Shown piece by piece: positions 1 to 5,096 of a DNA stretch of 5,096 bases. A program made the position numbers and the translations under genes. The notes under the pieces are model-generated. The model was given only the letters and a program-made list of their open reading frames with translations. It ran no database searches and was not told where the DNA came from. The stretch comes from Cryomorphaceae bacterium (GTDB lineage: Bacteria; Bacteroidota; Bacteroidia; Flavobacteriales; Schleiferiaceae): positions 1 through 5,096 of the forward strand of contig JAIUMB010000155.1 of assembly GCA_022565745.1 (NCBI GenBank). Direction: 5' to 3'. Within the stretch, counting starts at the first letter, position 1; each line of letters opens with the position of its first letter.

Positions 1-1907
1 CGCGCCCAACTTCGTCGCGCAATGCCGTTGTTTACATCGTAAAAAAGCATGCGCTCTAGGCGAACATCGGCCTCTTGGCTACCGTCGAGCAGCATACCAA
101 ACCCGCCATTGATGACTTCTCCCCAACCTACACCACCACCATTGTGAATACTCACCCAGGTGGCTCCGCGGAAACTGTCACCAATGACATTGTGAATGGC
201 CATATCGGCGGTAAATTTTGACCCATCGTAAATATTAGAGGTTTCTCGATAAGGAGAATCTGTTCCACTTACATCGTGGTGATCACGCCCAAGCACGACC
301 GGACCGATCTCCCCTCGCGCAATGGCTTCATTAAACGCACGGGCAATTTTTATTCGACCTTCGGCATCGGCGTAGAGAATACGTGCCTGGGAACCTACGA
401 CCAATCGATTGTTTTGAGCGGCTTCAATCCACTGAATGTTGTCGCTCATTTGCTGTCGAATTTCGTCTGGCGCAGTAGCCGCCATATCTCGAAGCACCTT
501 GGCGGCTATACGATCGGTCTTTGCCAAATCTTCTGGCTTACCCGAGGCACACACCCAACGAAACGGACCAAATCCGTAATCAAAACACATGGGGCCAAGT
601 ATATCTTGAACATATGACGGATAGCGAAAATCAATGCCATTCTCGGCCATAACCTCCGCACCGGCACGAGAAGCTTCCAACAAAAAGGCGTTGCCATAGT
701 CAAAGAAGTAAGTGCCTCTCGCGGTATGTGCATTAACGGCCGCCGCATGTCTGCGCAGCGACTCTTGCACGTGTTCTTTAAAAGTTTTGGGAGAAGCTGC
801 CATCATTTCATTGGCTGCTTCAAACGTAAGTCCGGCTGGATAATACCCCCCCGCCCAAGGATTGTGTAAAGACGTCTGATCAGAGCCCAATTCAATATCG
901 ATGTCTTCTTTTAAGAATCGCTCCCATACATCAACCACATTGCCAATGTAAGCAAAGCTGGTATTGGATTTGGTTGCTTTAGCTGTTTTAACTTCATCTA
1001 CCAACACGTCGATGTCGTTAATTAGGCGATCCACCCAACCTTGCTCAAAACGGGTTTTAGCGGCCTTAGGATTAACCTCGGCGGTCACAGACACGCAACC
1101 GGCAATTTTTGCTGCTTTGGGTTGCGCACCACTCATTCCGCCCAAACCTGCGGTTACGAATAGTTTTCCACGTAAATCTTCTCCGCCCTTACTAATTTTT
1201 CTGCCGGCATTCATTACGGTAATGGTGGTGCCATGTACGATACCTTGAGGGCCAATGTACATGTATGAACCAGCCGTCATTTGACCATATTGGGTAACGC
1301 CTAGAGCATTAAAACGCTCCCAATCGTCGGGTTGAGAGTAATTGGGAATCATCATGCCGTTGGTAACCACCACACGTGGGGCCTCCGGGTGCGAGGGAAA
1401 CAATCCCATAGGATGTCCGGAATACATGTGCAGCGTTTGTTCATCGGTCATTTCCGACAGGTATTTCATGGTAAGTAAGTACTGGGCCCAATTCTGAAAG
1501 ACCCCGCCGTTCCCGCCGTAGGTGATTAATTCATGTGGATGCTGCGCCACTTTAGGATCCAAGTTATTTTGAATCATCAACATAATGGCCGCTGCTTGCT
1601 TGGATTTATGTGGATAATCATCGATTGACCGCGCATGCATGGGATAATCCGGACGCAAGCGATACATATAAATGCGTCCGTATTGTTCCAATTCTTGTGC
1701 AAATTCTGGCGCCAACTCAGTTTGCTGTTCAGGCGTAAAATATCGCAGTGCATTGCGCAGAGCCAAACGCTTTTCTTCTACACTTAAAATATCTTTGCGC
1801 TTTGGCGCATGATTCACATCGGGGTCATACGCTTTGGGTGGTGGAAGCTCAGATGGAATTCCTTGTTTAATGGCGTCGGCAAACATAACAGCTGAAACAG
1901 TACTCAT
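1..1907 (-). CDS. hutU: Urocanate hydratase (urocanase), long UROC1-like form; C-terminus cut by the window edge
   Basis: Urocanate hydratase (EC 4.2.1.49) is the second, cytosolic step of histidine degradation. It converts urocanate to 4-imidazolone-5-propionate using tightly bound NAD+ as an electrophile. The minus strand is open from an ATG at 1907-1905 to the left edge, giving 635 visible codons. Visible motifs are YGGNGGVFQNW (from Y130), QMTAGSYMYIGPQGIVHGT, a GPMCFDYGFGPFRWVC segment with C441 near the expected active-site cysteine, VGSQARILYAD, RDHHDVSGTDSPYRET and HNGGGVGWGEVINGGFGM. These match the roughly 670-residue animal/Bacteroidota form rather than the roughly 555-residue proteobacterial form, which has FQGLPARICW where this one has VGSQARILYAD. 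About 30-45 C-terminal residues should lie outside the window. The start is preceded by A/T-rich sequence with no Shine-Dalgarno, and the N-terminus MSTVSAVMFADAIKQGIPSE leads straight into conserved sequence. No other hut gene is visible. Family assignment is secure; substrate specificity follows from the family. Confidence 0.96.
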   Translation of the reverse strand, partial: MSTVSAVMFADAIKQGIPSELPPPKAYDPDVNHAPKRKDILSVEEKRLALRNALRYFTPEQQTELAPEFAQELEQYGRIYMYRLRPDYPMHARSIDDYPHKSKQAAAIMLMIQNNLDPKVAQHPHELITYGGNGGVFQNWAQYLLTMKYLSEMTDEQTLHMYSGHPMGLFPSHPEAPRVVVTNGMMIPNYSQPDDWERFNALGVTQYGQMTAGSYMYIGPQGIVHGTTITVMNAGRKISKGGEDLRGKLFVTAGLGGMSGAQPKAAKIAGCVSVTAEVNPKAAKTRFEQGWVDRLINDIDVLVDEVKTAKATKSNTSFAYIGNVVDVWERFLKEDIDIELGSDQTSLHNPWAGGYYPAGLTFEAANEMMAASPKTFKEHVQESLRRHAAAVNAHTARGTYFFDYGNAFLLEASRAGAEVMAENGIDFRYPSYVQDILGPMCFDYGFGPFRWVCASGKPEDLAKTDRIAAKVLRDMAATAPDEIRQQMSDNIQWIEAAQNNRLVVGSQARILYADAEGRIKIARAFNEAIARGEIGPVVLGRDHHDVSGTDSPYRETSNIYDGSKFTADMAIHNVIGDSFRGATWVSIHNGGGVGWGEVINGGFGMLLDGSQEADVRLERMLFYDVNNGIARRSWA

Positions 1908-1938
1908 ATAAATTTTTATCAATCGTTGATTGTATCGG

Positions 1939-1946
1939 CAAAATTA
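1939..1946 (-). promoter_or_regulatory. Candidate -7 promoter element for hutU
   Basis: Read on the minus strand this is TAATTTTG, a full match to the Bacteroidota -7 consensus TAnnTTTG. It would start transcription near 1932, leaving a leader of about 25 bases before the hutU ATG. The -33 element is poor: a TTG occurs only at 1974-1972, about 25 bases upstream instead of the usual 19 or so, and a TTT lies at 1970-1968. It is the only match to this consensus on the minus strand of the spacer. Position and match are seen; promoter function is inferred. Confidence 0.4.
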
Positions 1947-1991
1947 AACCATAACTATAGAACCTATAAACCAACATTTCGTTCACCGTCT

Positions 1992-1999
1992 TACCTTTG
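1992..1999 (+). promoter_or_regulatory. Candidate -7 promoter element for the PLP-enzyme gene
   Basis: TACCTTTG matches the Bacteroidota -7 consensus TAnnTTTG exactly and is the only plus-strand match in the spacer. There is no TTG at the usual -33 distance, so support is partial. If used, transcription would start around 2005, at the end of a T7 run. The leader of about 165 bases would then contain both hexanucleotide arrays. The next best candidate, TATGTTAA at 2082-2089, matches the consensus poorly. Confidence 0.3.
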
Positions 2000-2005
2000 T
2001 TTTTT

Positions 2006-2051
<46 letters not shown>

Positions 2052-2094
2052 TCACGAATGTATAGGCAGTAAACGTATCAGTATGTTAACGGCC

Positions 2095-2156
2095 TAGTCT
2101 TAGTCTTAGTCTTAGTCTTAGTCTTAGTCTTAGTCTTAGTCTTAGTCTTAGTCTTA
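2095..2156 (+). repeat. Hexanucleotide tandem repeat (TAGTCT)10
   Basis: Ten exact copies of TAGTCT (2095-2154) are followed by TA, 62 bases with no mismatch. An A run (2156-2161) abuts the right end, and the PLP-enzyme ATG is at 2173. The unit differs from that of the other array 43 bases to the left, so the two did not arise by duplicating each other. In the frame of the downstream gene every unit supplies a TAG stop, and TAA at 2155-2157 closes the frame. The array therefore cannot be part of that protein. It would lie in the leader if transcription begins upstream of it. Copy-number changes would alter spacing by multiples of six bases. Confidence 0.97.
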
Positions 2157-2172
2157 AAAAACAACCAATCGC

Positions 2173-3084
2173 ATGAACACCCACCACACCCCTCTTATTG
2201 AAAGTCCATTGCTGAGCCAAATAAACAAAGCCCCCGTTTATTTGAAGTGTGAGAATATGCAGCAGACCCATTCCTTTAAAGCCAGGGGAGCGTGGCATGC
2301 CATCAATGCACTTAAGAACAGCAGCAATGGTGTCATCACGCACAGTTCGGGCAATCACGGGGCGGCACTATCATGGGCTGCAAAGTCAAAAGGTATAGAA
2401 GCGCACATTGTTGTCCCAGAAAACGCTCCCCAGTCTAAGATTGAAAACATTAAGCGCTATGGCGGTATTGTTCACTTTTGCGGTGCCGGACTCGACGCAA
2501 GAGAGGAGAAAATGAAAGCCATTCAGGCACAAGGTAATCAAGTGTTTATTCCTCCGTATAATCACGAGGATATCATTGCCGGACAAAGCACTTGTGCACG
2601 AGAAATATTTTCAGAGGTCAAGAACATCCATACGTTGTTGGTGCCTGTTGGTGGCGGCGGATTGTTAAGCGGGAGCGCCATTGCAGCACGCGAGGCGTCA
2701 CCAAACACCAAAGTCATTGGCTGTGAACCTGCGGAGGCTGATGATGCGTATCGCAGTTTTCACAGCGGTAAATTGGAACACCCCGGCAATCCCACCACCA
2801 TGGCCGATGGGTTGAGAACCGGACTGGGCGACATCACCTTTGGTTATATAAAATCAATGGTTAACGATATTTATACAGTCACCGAACAAGACATTTACAA
2901 TGCTTGGGCTTTTGTGATTCACCATTTAAAATTAATCATAGAGCCGAGTTGCGCCGTTCCATTTGCCGTATGGAAATCAAAATTAAACCACTGGCAAGGC
3001 CAACCAGTAGCCATCATCATTACCGGAGGCAATATCGATCTATCAAACCTGCCTCCTCAAGAAGATTCTTTCAACTTTCTTTGA
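2173..3084 (+). CDS. PLP-dependent serine racemase / serine-threonine dehydratase family enzyme (fold type II)
   Basis: A cytosolic pyridoxal-phosphate enzyme of 303 residues. Relatives racemise serine or eliminate water and ammonia from serine, threonine or 3-hydroxyaspartate. The PLP Schiff-base lysine is K36 in THSFKARGA. HSSGNHG (57-63) follows, with S59 at the position of the re-face catalytic serine of serine racemases. Next come PPYNHEDIIAGQ (127-138), the phosphate-binding glycine loop GGGG (160-163), and CEPAEADD, where E185, A189 and D191 match the divalent-metal site of serine racemase. MADGLRT and the PLP-ring segment ITGGNIDL close the fold. The intact metal site and S59 favour serine racemase or threo-3-hydroxyaspartate ammonia-lyase over biosynthetic IlvA, which also carries a C-terminal regulatory domain absent here. 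The protein begins at HHTPL, lacking about 20 N-terminal residues found in relatives. No upstream start is possible because TAA lies in frame at 2155. No Shine-Dalgarno is seen. Exact substrate is unresolved. Confidence 0.9.
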   Translation: MNTHHTPLIESPLLSQINKAPVYLKCENMQQTHSFKARGAWHAINALKNSSNGVITHSSGNHGAALSWAAKSKGIEAHIVVPENAPQSKIENIKRYGGIVHFCGAGLDAREEKMKAIQAQGNQVFIPPYNHEDIIAGQSTCAREIFSEVKNIHTLLVPVGGGGLLSGSAIAAREASPNTKVIGCEPAEADDAYRSFHSGKLEHPGNPTTMADGLRTGLGDITFGYIKSMVNDIYTVTEQDIYNAWAFVIHHLKLIIEPSCAVPFAVWKSKLNHWQGQPVAIIITGGNIDLSNLPPQEDSFNFL

Positions 3085-3092
3085 TACATTTG
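3085..3092 (+). promoter_or_regulatory. Candidate -7 promoter element for the phosphoglucose/phosphomannose isomerase gene
   Basis: TACATTTG, a full match to TAnnTTTG, begins directly after the stop codon of the upstream PLP-enzyme gene. It would start transcription near 3099, about 39 bases before the isomerase ATG at 3138. No TTG is found at the expected -33 position, so the two genes may instead, or also, be co-transcribed across the 53-base gap. No terminator hairpin is visible in that gap. Confidence 0.3.
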
Positions 3093-3137
3093 TGCACTTC
3101 TAAAAGGCCAAAAACCAACATTTCACTTCAACGCAGC

Positions 3138-4121
3138 ATGAAGCATCTCATCGACGCACTACCACAACATCTAACCGATGCAGTTTCAATTTTTGACAAT
3201 GCAACTTTGAAAGCGCCCAGTGAACGGATCGACCATATTGTTATAACTGGATTGGGAGGGTCAGGCATTGGCGCATCCATTGTTGCAGAAATGTTGAAAA
3301 GCAAAGTTTCCATCCCCGTGGTCATCAATAAAAATTACACGCTACCTGGTTTTGCAAATAAGCACACACTGGTCATTGCTTGCAGTTACTCCGGCAACAC
3401 AGAAGAGACCATTGCTGCAACAAAAGACGGCTTAACGCGTGGATGTATGTTAGCCGCTATTAGCTCTGGAGGCTTACTCATTGACTTAGCAAAAGAGCAT
3501 GACTTTAACCACTTAATTGTTCCCGGGGGTAACCCTCCTCGATCAATGCTGGGTTACAGTTTGACTCTTATTTTTGCTTTATTTGAATTTTACAAAATTG
3601 CTGAAACCAACGTACACGAATGGACCAAACGGGTAAGAGCAAACCTTGAGGCTTCCCATGAAGCGTGTGAGCAAACGGCTAAAAAATTGACAGCGGTTTT
3701 AAAAAACAAAATTGTTGCTGTATATGCATGCGACGGGATGGGCGCCATTGCCGAACGTGTGCGCCAACAGCTCAACGAAAACGCCAAAATGGTAGGCTGG
3801 AATGGCACCATACCAGAAATGAACCACAACGAATTGGTGGGATGGCATTTTGAACATCCGGAAATTGCTGTTCTCATGTTGCGCTCAGACTTTGAACATC
3901 CACGTAACGCTATACGTGCAGAACTCAACAAAGAAATTCTTCTTAAAAAAACACCTAACGTTGTTGAATTAAAAGGTGAAGGGGAAACCATCATTGACGC
4001 CGCTTTCCACATCATTCACACCACCGATTTATTGTCACACCAACTTTCTGAAGTTCACGATGTAGACATTTATGACATCAAGGTGATTGAATTTTTAAAA
4101 GATAAGCTGAGCAAAATGTGA
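3138..4121 (+). CDS. Bifunctional phosphoglucose/phosphomannose isomerase (SIS-domain)
   Basis: A cytosolic sugar isomerase of 327 residues that interconverts fructose-6-phosphate with glucose-6-phosphate and with mannose-6-phosphate, feeding glycolysis and mannose-derived sugars. It has two SIS domains. The first contains ITGLGGSGIG (G38-G45) and the phosphate-binding CSYSGNTEET (82-91). R135 lies in PGGNPPRSM. The second contains E214 in QLNENAK and H230 in PEMNHNE, 16 residues apart, the same spacing as the catalytic glutamate and histidine (E203/H219) described for the Pyrobaculum enzyme. The tail DIKVIEFLK carries the usual C-terminal lysine region. The frame is open upstream to 2904, but that extension overlaps the PLP-enzyme gene and shows no family similarity. 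ATG 3138 gives a normal-length protein (family about 300-335 residues), so it is chosen. No Shine-Dalgarno is present. Family assignment is firm; dual specificity is inferred from the family. Confidence 0.93.
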   Translation: MKHLIDALPQHLTDAVSIFDNATLKAPSERIDHIVITGLGGSGIGASIVAEMLKSKVSIPVVINKNYTLPGFANKHTLVIACSYSGNTEETIAATKDGLTRGCMLAAISSGGLLIDLAKEHDFNHLIVPGGNPPRSMLGYSLTLIFALFEFYKIAETNVHEWTKRVRANLEASHEACEQTAKKLTAVLKNKIVAVYACDGMGAIAERVRQQLNENAKMVGWNGTIPEMNHNELVGWHFEHPEIAVLMLRSDFEHPRNAIRAELNKEILLKKTPNVVELKGEGETIIDAAFHIIHTTDLLSHQLSEVHDVDIYDIKVIEFLKDKLSKM

Positions 4122-4163
4122 TTCTGAACTGCCGATGTCTCTTCTCATTCATGCCATAAGGCG

Positions 4164-5096
4164 TTAAAACTGCAGGACTTTTATTGCCTCTTCAATGATT
4201 TCGTCTACGTTAGGAACATTTGGGTCAATGCTTACAAAAACATCAGGAGCAACGCCTGGCTCAATAGAGAATCCCTCGCGATCAAAAGTGCGGGTGGCAC
4301 TGTAACGAAAACGCCAACCATTGCCAAGCTCTCCATCTTGAGGCGTACCACCTCCGCCTCCGGTACTGTCGCCCATCAACGTGATGTGGTCGTGGTATTT
4401 CATGCTGGTGGCAAAGAAACTGGTAGCGCTGTAACTCCGGCGATTGATCAACACCACTACTTTACCGGTATATGCGTTGTCTCTTGGCTCCAAGCGAATA
4501 ACCTCTGGTGTGCTAAAATCATCCCTGCCTGGACCCGTTTTATATTCTCGTGTGTACACATCTACCGGTTCTTTTAAAAAACACGACGCCAAGGCCAAAG
4601 CTTGATTGGTGGTGCCGCCACCATTACTGCGTACGTCAATGATGACGCCCTTGGCTCCGGCTGCGCGTTGAAGCACAAAATTTAAGTGGGTACCCGTTAG
4701 TCCCACGCTAAAACTCGCATAACGGATATACAAGATGGAATCGCTGAGCATTTGGTGGCGCATGGGACCGGTAATGCGGTGGTCGTCTCCAAGATATTGA
4801 CGCTCCACCAAGTTGGCATCATAATTATCAGGGTGGTCAAGATACCATTTCCAGTTTCGCCCCAAATCAAACGGCGACACGAGATTGGTATGGCCATCGC
4901 GAAGCTGAAAGAGCATGTCTGACAATAAATCAAAAAAAGCTTCTTCGCTCATGCCCTCTTCAATCTGCTGTCGATACGTATCACCCAACACTTCCCAATC
5001 AACACCTTTGATGTCGAAAAAGGTGTACTTCTCATTCATCGTTTGCCACAACTGATCAAACACCGCCTCCTTGCTTGCCGACGCATCGGATTCAAA
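4164..5096 (-). CDS. S41-family peptidase (tail-specific/tricorn-type protease); N-terminus cut by the window edge
   Basis: A serine peptidase of the C-terminal-processing (S41) family. Bacteroidota members are usually exported lipoproteins, but the signal region would lie beyond the right edge. The frame is open from base 5096 to TAA at 4166-4164, giving 310 visible residues (numbered here from the first visible codon). The N-terminal helical region FDQLWQTMNEKYTFFDIKG is followed by LRDGHTNL (D67, H69), SILYIRYASFS, DVRSNGGG (154-161), the nucleophile segment NRRSYSATSFF with predicted catalytic serine S223, GDSTGGGGGTP, and the C-terminal EPGVAPDVFVSIDPNVPNV. No PDZ domain is evident between the N-terminal region and the catalytic core. 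A GTG at 5063-5061 preceded by AAGGAGG could pass for a start, but it sits only two bases from that motif and the frame stays open upstream, so the gene very probably continues off the window. It is convergent with the isomerase gene. The peptide substrate is unknown. Confidence 0.92.
   Translation of the reverse strand, partial: FESDASASKEAVFDQLWQTMNEKYTFFDIKGVDWEVLGDTYRQQIEEGMSEEAFFDLLSDMLFQLRDGHTNLVSPFDLGRNWKWYLDHPDNYDANLVERQYLGDDHRITGPMRHQMLSDSILYIRYASFSVGLTGTHLNFVLQRAAGAKGVIIDVRSNGGGTTNQALALASCFLKEPVDVYTREYKTGPGRDDFSTPEVIRLEPRDNAYTGKVVVLINRRSYSATSFFATSMKYHDHITLMGDSTGGGGGTPQDGELGNGWRFRYSATRTFDREGFSIEPGVAPDVFVSIDPNVPNVDEIIEEAIKVLQF

Noticed and set aside
1946..1972. Three AACC copies (1947, 1961, 1969) in the spacer as a possible operator
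   Set aside because: The copies are four bases long, irregularly spaced and in A/T-rich DNA where chance recurrence is likely.
2086..2358. Minus-strand open frame ending in alternating Arg-Leu, antisense to the PLP-enzyme gene
   Set aside because: Most of it is the complement of conserved PLP-enzyme coding sequence and its tail is the TAGTCT array. No independent evidence supports expression.
2904..3137. N-terminal extension of the isomerase frame overlapping the PLP-enzyme gene
   Set aside because: These 78 codons show no SIS-family similarity and overlap the conserved C-terminal coding region of the PLP enzyme. ATG 3138 gives a normal-length protein.
4151..4164. Small inverted repeat ATGCC-ATAA-GGCGT between the convergent genes as a terminator
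   Set aside because: The stem is only five pairs including a G-T wobble, and no T run follows it on the plus strand. On the minus strand it overlaps the peptidase stop codon and lacks a T tract after it.
5050..5070. GTG start at 5063 with AAGGAGG as the true start of the peptidase
   Set aside because: The motif is only two bases from the GTG, the frame stays open to the window edge, and family members have further N-terminal sequence with an export signal. The match is probably chance within Lys-Glu-Ala codons.

Overview
The window looks like a chromosomal segment from a member of the Bacteroidota (Flavobacteriia/Cytophagia-like). It carries four ordinary metabolic or proteolytic genes. The taxonomic call is an inference from three things: the long eukaryote-like form of urocanate hydratase, the absence of Shine-Dalgarno sequences before the assignable start codons, and several matches to the Bacteroidota -7 promoter element TAnnTTTG. 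Base composition is moderate, and no gene looks compositionally foreign.

Layout, left to right. Bases 1-1907 on the minus strand hold most of urocanate hydratase (hutU); its C-terminus lies beyond the left edge. A 265-base divergent spacer (1908-2172) holds two perfect hexanucleotide tandem repeats of different sequence, GACGAT x7.5 and TAGTCT x10, plus promoter-like elements facing both ways. Bases 2173-3084 on the plus strand encode a PLP fold-type II enzyme of the serine racemase / serine-threonine dehydratase family, starting 16 bases after the second repeat. After 53 bases comes a bifunctional phosphoglucose/phosphomannose isomerase (3138-4121, plus). A 42-base convergent gap with no convincing terminator separates it from an S41-family (tail-specific/tricorn-type) peptidase on the minus strand (4164-5096), whose N-terminus lies beyond the right edge.

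The genes do not form one obvious pathway. Urocanate hydratase is the second step of histidine degradation. The PLP enzyme handles serine, threonine or hydroxyaspartate. The isomerase interconverts hexose-6-phosphates. The peptidase is probably an exported lipoprotein, although its export signal is not visible. The two plus-strand genes could be co-transcribed, but a promoter-like element sits between them.

No defence system, mobile element, CRISPR array or RNA gene is visible, and I do not see a novel multi-gene system. The part most worth a second look is the divergent spacer. Its two uninterrupted hexamer arrays are bordered by a T7 run on the left and an A6 run on the right. They lie just before a PLP-enzyme gene whose product starts about 20 residues later than typical relatives.
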